Source of the DNA: Blastomussa wellsi
Lineage: Eukaryota; Cnidaria; Anthozoa; Scleractinia; Plerogyridae
Length of the DNA: 64,000 nt
NCBI GenBank assembly: GCA_947652115.1
Contig: OX393569.1
Location: 502,509-566,508, forward strand
Direction: 5' to 3'
How positions within the stretch are numbered: position 1 is the stretch's first letter; the number at the start of each line of letters is the position of its first letter. Below, piece after piece: positions 50,249 to 62,920 of the stretch. The translations under genes and the position numbers were made by a program. Below the pieces are notes generated by a model that ran no database searches, was not told where the DNA came from, and was given only the letters and a program-made list of their open reading frames with translations.

Positions 50249-51718
50249 CGTAGCAAGAATCAAAGAGAACTTTCTGTGAAACTTCAAGACTTCAATAATT
50301 ACACGCCGTCAACGCCGCCATCTTTGACACTCTCCATGGTGGATACCGCTGGTGACAAAACTAGTGACACCGCTGTCGTATACCGTATACAAGTGCCCAG
50401 TCTACCTGATAACGTCCCTAAAGAAACACAGCTATACTCGAAATGTTTTGCAGCGTTTATCAGTCACACACGACATCCAGAACGAAATGTCTGGGCGTAA
50501 AATTGAGTTTATGTTATTTTATTGGAAATGGACTCTGCGCGATTGCAGGGTCTTGTTCAAAAACATAAAACTGACCCTGGTAAGGGAACAAAAGTGGTCG
50601 GAAATCTTTAAACTCAATTCGACAGGGTGCGTCTCTTTAAAAAATCCATGACTGGATTTTTAAATCCATAAACGGATTTTTCGTTTCTTAATTAAACGGA
50701 TTAATACAAGATTACTCGGATCATGGTGCATCAAAGGAACCGAAGAATCCTTGCCCAGAGTGGAACGCACCCTAAATAAAAAACCCCTAAGCCAATGCAC
50801 CCGCTGAATCTTAAACAAGGCTACCTTCAGTATATTATCCCCTAGGTTGCAACAGTGTTTTCTTACAATGATATAATTCTTAATAGACACGATAAAATGT
50901 TATTGACCAGCAGCGGTGCAATATCAATGTTAAAATAACTAAAAACGGTTAAAGCCGTAAAAGAATACTTTAGAGAAATAATTTAGAGAAATTTCAAGAG
51001 AATGTAAAAGCTGTCCTACTTAAAAATTGAAGAGCGTGGCGATTAGAGGATGAATTATAACACCTTTACTTGATGTGTGCTTACAATGATTCCATACCCA
51101 ATGAAACAAGTAAATTTGCCTTTCAAAGAACTGTAAATGGTGCTCATTTTATATACTCCCGTCTACAGAGGGGCACTATTACAACAAGAACTCCAATCTT
51201 AAGGCGCGAACTGAATCCGCGGTCACGATGCCCCCTGCTGAATCTAAAGTAAGTTATTTTTTGTCTTTGAAACCCCAAAGTGTTTTTGATAGTTCATTGC
51301 AGTAATAGTCTTTTTATCTGGCGCAATGTAATTGTGAAAATAAATTTTCAGACGGAAAAGGTACAAAGATGAAAAAGAGGTCACAATTCACAGGTACGTA
51401 CGAAACAGATCGGGAAAGCCGATTGCCAACAGACTTGCTAGCGCTAAATTAATGTATACTTACATGCAGATTACTAAATACGCTAATATTTAAAGGCCGA
51501 GTTCAATTAAAGAAGCTAATTTAGCTTTAAAAGAAGTCTTTCAACTCATTTTTAATTACACGCTTAAACAGGTGATACCGGTGAAAAAAATATTAATTAT
51601 TTATCAATGCGCCATCATTATCGCGTATCTAGACGTTAACTAACAAAATTGACATCAAATATAACACGGCTGAAAATATCTCCGTGTCTCAAATTGGCAT
51701 CGTCAACTTCGGTTCAAG
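50249..51718. promoter_or_regulatory. Divergent intergenic region between HIRA and ShK gene 1
   Basis: Holds the HIRA promoter (right to left) and the promoter of the first ShK gene (left to right). It includes a MITE at 50625-50772. No specific control site can be assigned by eye. Confidence 0.4.
50625..50772. mobile_element. MITE related to PIF/Harbinger type, diverged
   Basis: Starts GGGTGCGTCTC and ends GGAACGCACCC followed by TAA. It shares CTCGGATCATGGTGCATCAA with the foldback element at 53998-54179. The left flank is ACA, so the target duplication is not preserved. Confidence 0.6.
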
Positions 51719-53617
51719 ATGGAAAACCGCTTGATCTTATGTGTCGCAGTCTTCGTTTCTGTGGTCTTTATTAGCAGCGTGACAGCAATGCCAACGGTTG
51801 CAAAACCAGAGAGCCAATATTTTGAAGAAGGTATTTTCTTCATTATTGTTGAGGCCAGAGGCTCTGACTATCGTCTCATTACCTAGGTTTCAACGCCCAA
51901 CATAGTCTAACAGATTAATGGGCAAACTGTGTAAACTAAATTCTTCAGAATTAAAACATTTTTTATGGGATGAAAGAATAATCTTATCCAAAATAGTATT
52001 CTACTTTTTTGTAGTATATTCAGTTGTATTTTCTTCTCTTAATCACATTTTTTTTTTCAACGTCATGGACTACAGAAAGAAGCAATTATATACATTACAT
52101 GTCGAGGCTTTGAAAATATAGTCTGATGATTATTTATAAGGAACGTTTTAAAATGTGTTACTTTACAAATGTAACAACTGAAATTTGTGATCTGCTTTCA
52201 TCATATAGCCTGCGAATACAGCCGTCGTCTTCGCTCCCGGCCTGAGATCACCGAAGAAAAAAAACAGCAGGTTAAAACCTGGACTCTTTAATCTGTTACT
52301 TAATACACTTTTTCTTCTTTTTTCAGGGGAAGACTTGGCATTAATGAAGCGAGGTAACGAAAGGAACCTGTTCTTTCAGTTATAGTTTTCAGCATTCAAA
52401 GTTAACACATGCTCATAAACCCCATCCCTTTCCAAACAAATTGATTTAATGATTTATATTTACAGGGACTGGGAACTAGATTGACTTTGTTTACGTCAGT
52501 GAAAGTGATTTTCAAATAGCCAATAACGGAGGGATAGGGGAGGTGAAGTGATCTAATGGTTGTTGCGCTGCAAGCCTAATTGACAGTCTGTGTTACAGAT
52601 CTGGGCGAGGTCATTCTGTTGTGCTCTTGAGCGAGACACTTATCAATAAATAGTCAAACAATGACAATTAACTTTCATGAACTGGCGTCGATATCTCGTA
52701 CAGAGAACGAAGTCACGAGGTCAAGGGTTCGAATCCATTTGCTTAAATTGGAAGTTAAATTCACTGCTAAGATCATTTCTCACTTTCGTGTGATTCCTTA
52801 GTATATCATGATTGCGCATCCTTACTGCGCAGAATTTTACGTGGGATTAGTCGGCACACATGAACAACATGGCGGCTTTTTCTATACGGATTTGCTCACG
52901 AGCGAGATAATTCGTCGTTATTCTCGTAAACAAGCACGATGACCTATATTTTTTTATTTCAGAATTTTGTTGTGCAAATAATCATCTTTAAGTTAAAAAA
53001 ATAAAAAGAGAAATAAGATATTACATTGTTCCATACAATCGAGACATGCTAGCTATCAAGTTTTTTTGCCAAGTATTCCGTTCATAATCTTTCATTTCAG
53101 CTACCGCAAAATGTATCATGAAGCTATAAAATGGCGCCCGAGATTAACATAAATGGGGCACGATTGGCCCATCATATCTCTTTTGCGAGCACGGTGACCT
53201 ACCTTTTTTATTGTATTTTTCGAAACAGTGCTTGGAAGGAAATGCTCAGGGAAAGTTTCAATAAATCGTTGGACAACTTTTGTTTCTGAAGAATCACCCT
53301 AATATGTGAATTATCTCATATACGTTACATCAGAGAAGGTAGTGTTATGGTTCTCGCAGCCACGTCATGCTATAAAGGTTAAGAGTTTAGGCCGGCAAGT
53401 ATTTAGCTTACACATAATTTCTTTCCCGGAAAACGAACCGAATAACGCATAATGTACATGTATTTTCTGTGCAAAAAATTATTTTGCAGGTTGTCGCGAT
53501 CGATACCCCAGCATGTGTAGAAATCCAAGATACAACAGAATCTGCCACAACAGGACAAGCGCGAGCTTTGCTTTTGTTCGAGCTCGATGTCCCAAAACCT
53601 GTGGAAGCTGTCGCTAA
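51719..53617 (+). CDS. Secreted precursor with ShK domain, gene 1 (88 aa)
   Basis: Three coding exons: 51719-51830, 52327-52353 and 53490-53617, phase 1 at both junctions, 267 nt. Exon 1 encodes a signal peptide (hydrophobic core about residues 4-20, AMP site) and the start of an acidic propeptide. The 27-nt exon 2 ends in Met-Lys-Arg, a dibasic processing site. Exon 3 encodes the mature part with six cysteines spaced 7-8-14-3-2; the C-terminal Cys-Pro-Lys-Thr-Cys-Gly-Ser-Cys end is diagnostic of ShK (ShKT) domains. The family includes sea-anemone potassium-channel blockers, but also many non-toxic secreted and developmental proteins, so activity cannot be inferred. A donor directly after the stop (AAG|GTAAGT) suggests a 3' UTR exon from 54505. 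The gene is paired with a homologue 4 kb downstream. Confidence 0.87.
52700..52800 (+). repeat. Degraded SINE fragment
   Basis: GAGGTCAAGGGTTCGAATCC, then TTTGCTTAAATTGGAA and CACTGCTAAGATCATTTCT, repeat the B-box region and tail of the SINE at 49865-50001. It lies in ShK gene 1 intron 2. Confidence 0.6.
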
Positions 53618-53734
53618 GGTAAGTTAATCAGGCAACCAGTAAAGCGTTTTTAATGTATTTTTGTCATAAAAACGCTAAAACTTTTACCAAGTAGCTTCGC
53701 TCATTTGCGGTATGTGCCTGTGAACCCTAGGATG

Positions 53735-53945
53735 ATATTAAGTAAAACCAAAATCAATGTAATAACTTTGGCCAATCACAAAGGACGGAGACAATCCAGT
53801 GAACTCGAAGTAATGTAATACAGCCGACATAAAGCGCGGGAGAACGTGCTCGTGCGAGTCACGATTGGTTTTGGTTTTACTTCTTATTGGTTGAAAAAGT
53901 GGCGCGAGAGTTTTTTCGCTAATTACTTTCGACACTCTATTCAAG
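53735..53945. repeat. CCAATCA-rich MITE family, copy 5
   Basis: Contains AAAACCAAAATCAATGTAAT, CTTTGGCCAATCACAAAGGA, AAAGCGCGGGAGAACGTGC and CACGATTGGTTTTGGTTTTA, and ends in an inverted TTTCGACACTC. It is the best-preserved member, between the ShK gene 1 coding end and its UTR exon. Confidence 0.7.
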
Positions 53946-53997
53946 AGAAAGCAAAGTGTAATTACCGTAGTTTTTAGTGTTTTATATTATTATCTAA

Positions 53998-54179
53998 GGG
54001 TGCGTTCCTCTTGGAAGATCTAGATCACGATCAGTGATCCGAGATCTCTCGGATCATGGTGCATCAAAGGCGCCGGAGAATCCACTCTGAGAAAGGAGTC
54101 GCCGGTTCCTTTGATGCACCATGATCTGACTGATCTCGGATCACTGATCCTGCCTGGATCACCCCGAAGAAACGCACCC
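53998..54179. mobile_element. Foldback MITE, PIF/Harbinger-like, TAA target duplication
   Basis: GGGTGCGTTC at the left and GAAACGCACCC at the right are inverted, flanked on both sides by TAA. The arms continue inward with GATCAGTGATCCGAGAT and CATGGTGCATCAAAGG against their inverse, leaving a short loop near 54085. TAA duplication with GGG.. termini fits PIF/Harbinger. Confidence 0.82.
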
Positions 54180-54504
54180 TAAGACACAAGGGCGGAGTTT
54201 GAAAATGTCTGTCCGGCAGACCTTGCGATCAAACACTTGCTTGTATGGCGCTTACGTAACTTGTGCTGGCAAGTACAGACATTTTTACAAAGCAAGCCCA
54301 CCACTTTTAGGTTTGGCTTTTGATTTTTGGATACTAAGAGGATTACTCCATCCCCTCACAGGACAAAGACATATTCATCATCATCATCACCATGCATCAC
54401 CCCATCAGCATTGTGAAATGAAACTTTATTGAACACTGATCATCATCGTCATCATTTTGCTTTCCTCTTGGCAAACTGACAAATTTTATTGTCTTATTTT
54501 GCAG

Positions 54505-54635
54505 AGGAATTATGCCCACTTGAAGAGATATCACTATCACCTGCACTTATGCACAAAGTTACCTTTTAGATCACCCTAGGCTAACTCTGAAAACCGAATC
54601 TTAAAAAAATAAATAAAAAAACGTGTGAATGAACT
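54505..54635 (+). other. Likely 3' UTR exon of ShK gene 1 with polyA signal
   Basis: An acceptor (TTATTTTGCAG) lies just before 54505, and overlapping AATAAA motifs occur at about 54607-54616. It would join the donor at 53619. Confidence 0.5.
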
Positions 54636-54639
54636 GACT

Positions 54640-55896
54640 CCAGTTCCTTTTCTGTATTGAATACTTGCGCAAACTTAAAAATGGCTGCTTCAACAAACAT
54701 TCGACATATTGTTGTGAATTTGTTTCTTATCTTCCTTGATCGCGCGCGCTTCAGCAGGCATTTTGAAAATGTCCTAGCTCAAAATCTTCGAGTACTTTTC
54801 GTCTCGAAATGTTCGGACTGATAACAGGTAATTTTGTAAAGTATACATATTAGTTTGAGTTAAGAACAAAACGTCGTGCTTTGAATAAACTTTCCCTTGT
54901 ACCCCGTTGGGCACTCGCTCGAAATGTATTAAATGGAAGCGGGACGAAAAATAGAAACTGGATGTTTCTTTTTCCTCATTAATTCCCCTCTTTTTTTCCT
55001 GTCAGATCGCGCGTAGTCTTATCGTTCTCGAAAAGTATTAAATAATAAATAGCTCTCCCAAATGTTATTATTCTTCTGTCATCTCAATATTTTACAATTT
55101 TCTATATGAAGTTGTTCAACCAGGATCACCAATACAAAAACGAAGTAAATGTTGCTCTGAACTGAAAATGGCAGCTATAAAATCAGAGAATACCGTCAGC
55201 TGGTGGTAAAGAACACTATATTTTAATTTTCTTCTCTACAGAATTTTCTATGCGGTCTCAAAGAACAAACAAATATAAGCGCCTAAACTCGCGCTATGCG
55301 CATTTATGAGTTTGATTACATGGAAAAATACGGCAGCAATGTTCTCGGACCAATCAGGCCCAGGTACACACAAAAAGAATTAAACTCACAGCACGAACCT
55401 CGAAGCGCCTGTGAGCACATAATTTGCTTTGGCTGCATGGTCCACAAATGGTTAATAATTGATAATCATTCAGAGACCACGATGATCCCTTTCGTCAACG
55501 GTTATCTGATCACCAATAAACCAATTGTCTGATCACTACGTACGAAGGGGAAACAGGTCTGTCTACGATGCATTGGAATGGGAAATTTTAGGTCTTATTT
55601 TATATCATTTTGGCACAATAATATGCCAATCTTTCCGGCCCGGGCGAGGATAAACCGTCTAGCCCTCGAACCGTAACTTTTAGAAAAGAAAAAAACAAAA
55701 ACAAAAAGTCCCATTTTTAATCAACTCCTGTTTAATTAATACACGCTTTAAACTGCTGGCAGGTGGCACACCAAACCTATAATAGGTCACTGTAAACACT
55801 GAACCATGCCGGATACATGATCCCAATTCGTTAACTACATAACTCTATGACGCTGCTTGGAATTTATCTCTAAAAACTTTCCGAGATTTGCCCAAA
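54640..55896. other. Intergenic region between the two ShK genes
   Basis: No exon recognised; the open frame at 55296-55532 has no supporting feature. The promoter of ShK gene 2 should lie in its right part. Confidence 0.5.
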
Positions 55897-57297
55897 ATGA
55901 ATGGTCGCATAAGAGTTTGTTTCGCTATTTTTGCTGTGATGCTTTTTTGCAGCGTAACTGCAATGCCTGCACCAGATGATGCACAATCCAGATATTCTTT
56001 TGATGATCGTTTGGACGAAGGTAAGTTGTTTTCATCTTTTGTCGAGAAATATTCATCACTCGGTTTCAGTGGAATGCTTTTTGAACTCTTCCATGCGCGC
56101 TTAACAACAATTTGGCAAATAAACTTTGAAGTCTAAAACTTTCCAGTTCAACGCGCGCGTGGGAAACTAAAATATATTTCACTTGAAATGTTACTATGAA
56201 ACTGCATGCATTTAGTTATTTCGTAGTGGCAACTGAGGGCTCACCAATAATTATTATTATTTTTAATTAAAATAACTTCTCTGTTAAATATTTGCACCGG
56301 TTTATCACATACACTATACAAAACTGTTTTGAAATTTAAGAGTTCTTGGTAGTCCTAACAGCTGTCGATGTTTTGTGTTTTGGTTCGCATATGGTCTGTT
56401 TTTCTTTTAGCTTTCTGTCTGTTATGAAAAAAAAAATGTTTGGCAATTATTATTAGAATGTGCGACAGTCATTTTTTCCCACAATGCGACGTTTTTTATT
56501 TAAAAGAAATGACAATAAATTAAAAACCAGAAGCCACATTATGAGAACCCCAATGTTTCCTACCTTCGTGAGTGCGAAAAAACTACGTTTTGTGTAAAAT
56601 CCAAAACGAGAAGGGGAACATTTAGCTTGATCAAAAAGCGATGAGAATCTAGGAGTATTTAACGCCTTAACATTTATAAATGTTTCCTAAATATTAGTGT
56701 GTGTATCATAAACCCTTATCAGCGGGTGCTCTCTTTATTTTGCAGGGAAATATGTGGAAATAAAACGCGGCAAAGGTTTGAAGATATTCCTGTTATCGCT
56801 TTTGTTATCGCTTATGAATTCGTCTTTCAATTGAAAGAAAGACGAAAGTACTTAAATGTTTTGCTTCGGTTTTGTGGTGTCCAATCTCGCTTATTTGCCA
56901 ACCAATGCGAGAACAAAGGGATCGAAAGATGTTTTTACCATCAGTTAATGATGGCAGCACCCACGCTCTACACCCGTTCGTGCGCTTTAAACGATTCCAA
57001 ACAACCCTTTAATTTTAACCCTTGATATATCAATTTTCAGCATTTTGTAAAAATTTAAAGATCTCTAAATTTCAAAACCTTTTCTACATTTAGGCTCGAT
57101 TATTGCCAAACATTGATCGCCTAAGCAGTGCATAACATTTATTGTTTTCTTTGTTTTCAACAAAATATAACTTTTTAGTATGCCAGGACATTTCTCCAAA
57201 ATGGTGGTGTTGGAGAAACAGGATGTGCAAATTTAGCGGCATTGCGAAATACTCAAGAGCTCGGATTCGCTGCCAAAAGACATGTGGAGTTTGCTAG
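55897..57297 (+). CDS. Secreted precursor with ShK domain, gene 2 (90 aa)
   Basis: Coding exons 55897-56020, 56746-56775 and 57179-57297, phase 1 at both junctions, 273 nt. Exon 1 gives a signal peptide (hydrophobic core about residues 6-20, ending near TAMPAPDD) and an acidic propeptide. The 30-nt exon 2 carries Lys-Arg. Exon 3 encodes six cysteines spaced 8-5-14-3-2 ending Cys-Gln-Lys-Thr-Cys-Gly-Val-Cys, the ShK signature. Exon structure, phases and processing site match gene 1, so the two arose by tandem duplication, although the mature sequences have diverged widely. The stop can be written across a splice: TA before GTGAGT, joined to G of the exon after TTTTAG near 57744, still gives TAG. 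Whether it is a toxin or another secreted peptide is not decidable here. Confidence 0.86.
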
Positions 57298-57512
57298 TGA
57301 GTCAGCTGTTATATGATTTACAAGTTATTGTATAAGTGAGTGCATGTGGTTTGTAAGTCATGTAAGACCATGTAACGAAGGCTAAACCGTAAACTATTTT
57401 AGTATTTAATTTTTAGCTCGGTTCCGTAGGCTTGACTTGTACGTCGCAAAATTAAATATAACATCCATATCTCTGACGTAAAGCATACGAAATAATTCAT
57501 ATATATGAATAT

Positions 57513-57609
57513 AAAGCTATATTGGTGTGTTTTTTCTAGCAAGATTGAATTGTCTGCTGTAGTTGGCAAAAGGATTATAAAAAATAGAAAAAAACACACC
57601 AATAGCTTT
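57513..57609. repeat. Short inverted repeat in ShK gene 2 3' intron
   Basis: AAAGCTATATTGGTGTGTTT plus TTTCT at the left pairs with AGAAAAAAACACACC plus AATAGCTTT at the right around a loop of about 50 bp. It could be a small MITE. Confidence 0.7.
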
Positions 57610-57744
57610 ATTAGCATTTAGTTGTTTTCGCTGTTGACTGGTTTTTCTTCAGTGTGTGTAAGCATACTTTTCTCCCTTGTTCGCGATCCAAACAAAAAAC
57701 TTACAAACATTGATATAATTGGTAATTTCTTGTTCTACTTTTAG

Positions 57745-57835
57745 GAGAAGCACAAATGATTTGAGAAAGAATGTTCTTACGTGGAGCGAGTGTCTTTCTA
57801 CTAAAGTTTAAATAAAACTCACCATTTGTATACCC
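57745..57835 (+). other. Likely 3' UTR exon of ShK gene 2 with polyA signal
   Basis: Follows the acceptor TTCTACTTTTAG. AATAAA is at 57811-57816. It parallels the UTR exon of gene 1. Confidence 0.45.
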
Positions 57836-58384
57836 ACTAAATTAACTTGAAAACATTACAACACTTAAATTAGAGAAATACTGAATGCTGCTCTCAAACT
57901 TTTTTATGTATTTAAAGGTCTTTAAAATTTGTTGTATTTGATCTTTTTCTCCTTTAACAATATTATTAAATGAAATATGAAACCAACTTTATTGGTTTGC
58001 TTGTTTGTTTTGACTAATCTAACTCTGTTTTTCCTTGCTCTTTGATGTGGTTCGTGAGGCACTACTTCCTATAAGCCGGGTAGGATTTGTTACTGAAAAA
58101 GAAAAACAAGATGACGGAAAATTAATTCAATCACCCAGTGCTATATAAGCCTACATGTTCCTTTAGCTAAATTTGCATATTAGGCAAATAATTTGATGAC
58201 GACTCCACTATATGGCTATCAAAAGTATGTTATTGAGAGAATTATGTACTTGGAATTCATCGGTGGCTGTCCAACTTCAAACGAAGAAAAATGCGATCTT
58301 CCGTGGTTTCAAGTTTGGCTGAAAATGGGTTATTGCTTCGCTAATCACACTGCATGAAATGGTCTGCATAAGGAGCCTTCCGCA

Positions 58385-58575
58385 AGCCGTATACACTCAG
58401 TATATCTATTGATATAAGGACAATATAAGGACGTGGCAGGATGTATACGGTCCGTATAATGATCAGTATATTTCAGGATTGGCCAACAAAAATACCAGGA
58501 TCAGTATACACTAGTATAAGGAAACCGAGGTATACTGTTCATTATACAGACCTTATACCCAAAGTTCAGTATTGC
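58385..58575. repeat. Repeated GTATAC/TATAAGG words
   Basis: Clustered GTATAC, AGTATA and TATAAGG words in both orientations (for example CCGTATACACTCAGTATA, GATGTATACGGTCCGTAT, CAGTATACACTAGTATAAGG). It looks like a short dispersed repeat of unknown class. Confidence 0.4.
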
Positions 58576-59043
58576 CCTTGCCCGGCGCTGCCAATAAAAT
58601 AACGCAGCCTGGATCAGGTTTGAGGCCGAAACTCAATAATCTTAAGAACACCGTACTCAACGCTTGTACAAATGCTACTCACCAAGCTATGAACACACTT
58701 TACACGATTTGTGACAGTGCCTTATAACAAAGTCATATAAACTGTGCTCGGTGCTCCAACATAGCTTCTGAAAGTAGTAGCATGCTGGTAATTCCGGACA
58801 TGACACTTCATCTGGAGCTGTTGAGTTATTTGCAGCAATAAATGACCATGAGTTTTGCATTCTTTGGTAGTATCTCGTTATCTGCAGTTAACTCATTCTC
58901 GTCCCCAAATCCATTGTTTTCTAGTTCTTTTGGTCACCTGGTCTAGTTTACCTGCCGGTGACTTTTAAAAGGGCGCGCATTTCTCTTGGTACGAAGGTGC
59001 GTTTCACTCGGTTTCCGAAACGATGCAGGGCGAGGTGATGGCG

Positions 59044-60697
59044 CTATCCCTGGGTATTTTCATGCGCGGGTACTTTTAAATTTTGTTCCCAGCAAATGGT
59101 ATAGGGCATAAAATATCTATCGTCGATCGATGAACACAGCACAAACTCCCGAATTGCAAGGTTTTTTGGAGCCTTTGGTGTCGCTTTCTCCAATTCGCAA
59201 CCAACCAGTTGATCTAATGGCCACCGAAAAGGATCGGAAGCAGGAGAGTTCTCTACATGCCACTTCATTATAATTGTATAAAAAGGCTCTGCAGGGTGTG
59301 AAAGCTAGATGATGATAAACAAAACAATCTAGAAGACATAATTTAATCAATTCAGGTATTAGGAGTCTGTGGCCCACCTGAGCCAACGCTTTTAATATTC
59401 TACGAAGCTTAGAGACCAACTGATGCACTCAACCGGTGCTGCGCATGCGCCACCATGCCCAAACCCCCACATTGATTTTGACGGAAATACCACAGGTATT
59501 TTTTATTTCTTTAAACGATTAAGGCAAAAATATAAGAAACTGTCATCCACACAACCTTGTACAACGGTTTACAAAAGCTCCCAAAATAGTATTCTAGCTG
59601 CTCTTTAAAAAATAATTTAAGAACTTTAATTTGCAGCTTTTACTTACTTTCATCTCCAAGTAAGTCCGCGTCTAAAAACAGCAAAGGGATATTGAGATTA
59701 TGAAAACGCAATAACGATTTCTGAAAATTTCAAGCAACTAAAAATCATTCAGAATAAAAGAAACTCAGTCCTAGTGTTAAGATTTGAACCTTAATTTTAT
59801 ATTGGTCATACTAACACAAATATTGAAATTACGTCTGGTATTTAATTTCAATAACGGTTAGAGTAAATATGATGATTTTATATTAAGAAAATGAGCTCGT
59901 TTAATAAAGACAATTACGGCAATCTTTTTGCTACCTTGGGGGTTCTCATGTCAATTACACATTTTTCTTGCAAATATTGGGGCAGTTTTTGTTATTTTGC
60001 AATTTTAACGAAGAATGCATAGGCTACGAAGTTTCACATTCTGTATTTAACTTAATAACTAATGTCTTCATAGGAAATTATCGTTATACACCCATAGCTG
60101 CTAGTTCGTTATCGATATGCCTTCATTAAATTGATTATTTTATTATGCGGTGTATGTTTCCTTCTGTCTTGTGCCTAAATAGTGGCAATATACGGGCTCA
60201 TTTCATTGTATTTTCATTGTCCTTGAGGGATTGAAACCCTCGCTACTATTTCGAAGGTTTTAAGGCCCTCTGACACTAAATATGCAAAATAAAGCAGCTT
60301 GGAATTTTAAAAACACTGTATGATATATCTCAGATCATCGTTCATAAACAACACATACTTGCACTAAATTAGTAAAACTGAGGAAGAAAGCCTTTTAAGC
60401 AAATTCATTTTTTTTTTTGCTTTCGTTGAAGTATTCGCACTGAAGGCATCGCTTAACTTTATGTCAGATGTTGTATAGTTGTCTAACAACCTCTAACATT
60501 TATCGAGTAGTTTTACCTTCCTCGATGAATGGACCACCGTCCAGTCCTTTGTATCCACCGTGAGTTTGTTCAATCAATAGAAAAGCAATAAGCGTTAACA
60601 GTATCTCTATCTTTCCATACGAATTACGTTTCCAGTTGTCCAAAATTGTAATCAGCATCGCAGAGCTTGCCACGAGTTTACTACCCTCTTTTCTCAA
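59044..60697 (-). CDS. Possible small secreted protein, three exons
   Basis: Exon 1 ends at 60517 with GAAG|GTAAAA and starts at Met 60697 or, better placed for a signal peptide, Met 60655. It contains a hydrophobic segment (EILLTLIAFLLIE) followed by THGGYKG and an acidic end. Exon 2 (59648-59671, 24 nt) and exon 3 (59044-59252) follow in matching phase 1, giving a tail with three cysteines and no known domain. The small middle exon and phase pattern echo the ShK genes next door, but the cysteine pattern is not ShK. The acceptor of exon 3 has a weak pyrimidine tract, so its frame is uncertain. I do not recognise the protein. Confidence 0.4.
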
Positions 60698-60699
60698 TT

Positions 60700-62920
60700 A
60701 CACAATTTCAATTTTAACGCTATGAAAATAAATTATCATAAAGCACAATTGTCACAGCCGTTACAAAATTTTAGGCCCAATAACATGTAATTGTATTTAC
60801 TTTAAATTTACATTGATTGACAAGACAAATTGCACATTTTATTCAAGTAGTTTGCGGCTTGCAAAAACTCGCTTTACCCATCTTTTATTTTTCACGGCCA
60901 TGAATATCATGTTCTCGCGAGCTGAAAAATACACTTTACTTTGTGCCATACTTGGATAGTTTCTCGACATATGCCAAATTGAGAGAAAGAAAAATTGAGT
61001 ATGCCGGAAATTTCTTGAATTTTGTAACTGATTCTGTGTCCAATATATCAATTGCTAATTAATATCTTCTCTTCAGCTGTTATGCGGTAATTATTGCACA
61101 GCGATTGGTCGAAATCGGGAAGCCAACTTTGCTTGCAAAGTTAATTTTGTCCCACAAGGGAATGGAACTAGAAAATAACATAACTAGCAAAATGGCCTAT
61201 TGGTTAAAATTTGAAGCTCGTCCCAGTTCCCTCACATGCTGTGAATGCTAATGCAATTTACGGCACGAGCTGAAGCAATTTCTCAAGTTCCCTATTTTAA
61301 GTCATTGCCTCTCGAAATTTCCAAAACCTCTAAGCCATAAAACATCAAATAATATCAAACGCTCTACTGTACTATACTTGCAAAAGTCAGAATCTCAACC
61401 GCCCACTTCCAATCCTTCTAAAAACTGAGCTGAATACAAAAATGTCCATTTGTCTTACCAGCGTTCCAGTGGAACTTAAATTTTTCTGCTGGTTTCAAGC
61501 TAATCGACAAGTTTAAGAAAAAATTTGGAATAAGAAGAATCAGGATGCCATCTTCAATATGAAAGTTAGCGAATGGCATTCCACGATAAACTTAGCTTCG
61601 ATTTTTAAAAACGTTTCATTTCATTCGTCGTCGTCGACGCTATAATTAACCTACTTTTTGCGAAAAAAGCAATAAAACTCATACGTAAGTACCGAGCAAC
61701 TTATTTATCAAGCGAAAAATTGCTTTTAAATCACTTGTTGACACTAAGGTGCCAAAATATTACCCGATATTTACTGTTAGAGAAAGATGTATAAAACAAA
61801 TAATGACTATCGTGGAAGCTTTAAAACCGCTCAAAAAGAAAGAGAAAAAGATTTTTCTCTGTGAATGAATTTACCAGGGAAGAAATGTAAATTTGGTCAT
61901 GGAATCTTTGCTAAAATTAAGCTTTCAGCAATAGAAAGTCTCAGTTGACTGAAACACATAATCACCTAATAAAAGACCTTCATGTAAAAATTGTACCGAT
62001 AGCTTTCCACCGATCATCGCAATTACATGGCAATCCATTCCCTTTGTTACTAAGGTGAATTTCACCTGCAAGTAATTGGGTATACGTAAGATGCAAGGAT
62101 TAATCATGGGCGAAAATCTCTTTACACATTCCCGGCTGCAATCCGTTCCGCTCGAAAAGCCGGCTGATGGCATCGTAATAAGAAGGAAATCGTGGATTAA
62201 AAGGACTCTTGCAGGTGTTTTGTATTTGGTATTCAAATTACAAGGAAAAAGACAAAATTAAATTGGCAATATTAAGCAAAGCGGTGAAACAAAAGCTCTT
62301 TGGGGAAAATAAAGCGGATAAGAGCTGCCAGCCACTGCACTTTGGTTTCCAAGGTTCGCACTATTCAGAGTGGCATATTTGCCCAATTAACGCAACTGTG
62401 CCTTTTATTGTAATGATGTCACAAGCTACTTACTTTTTCAAGTAAACAATCAGTTTTCATTCGGTTCTAATCCTTCAAACACTTTGCCATGTTCAAGCTA
62501 TCTTAAAATTCTTCCGTCTTAAAACGGAAATATCCTGTAAACGAAAACTGTAGGTGACTGTCCTCCGCGTGTTTTGGATTGTCTTTTCCCAAAGTGTAAA
62601 CGTTATTTTTTAAGTTCTGTTATAAATCGAATTCTCCTATTTTTTTATACCGTGAAAAAGCAATACTAATTACACACAAAACCCCCAAAACAATCATCGT
62701 GTGAATTGTAACTATTTTTTCCCTTATCGAAATGCCATTGAAAATTAAGTCAAAAATTGTAGTTCATCATAAACTCTAACTGCAGACGCAAGATAAGAAA
62801 TTAAACACTACTACCGCAGAAAAATATGCTTTAGCGTCCTCAAAACGAAACAAAATACAGCAAAACATTCTATTTTATTACCTTATAAACGGCGTATTTT
62901 TTTCATCACAAATATTTAAC
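60700..62920. other. Non-coding interval, no gene recognised
   Basis: AT-rich sequence with short open frames only. The right part presumably includes the 3' UTR of the GPCR that ends at 62921. Confidence 0.5.
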
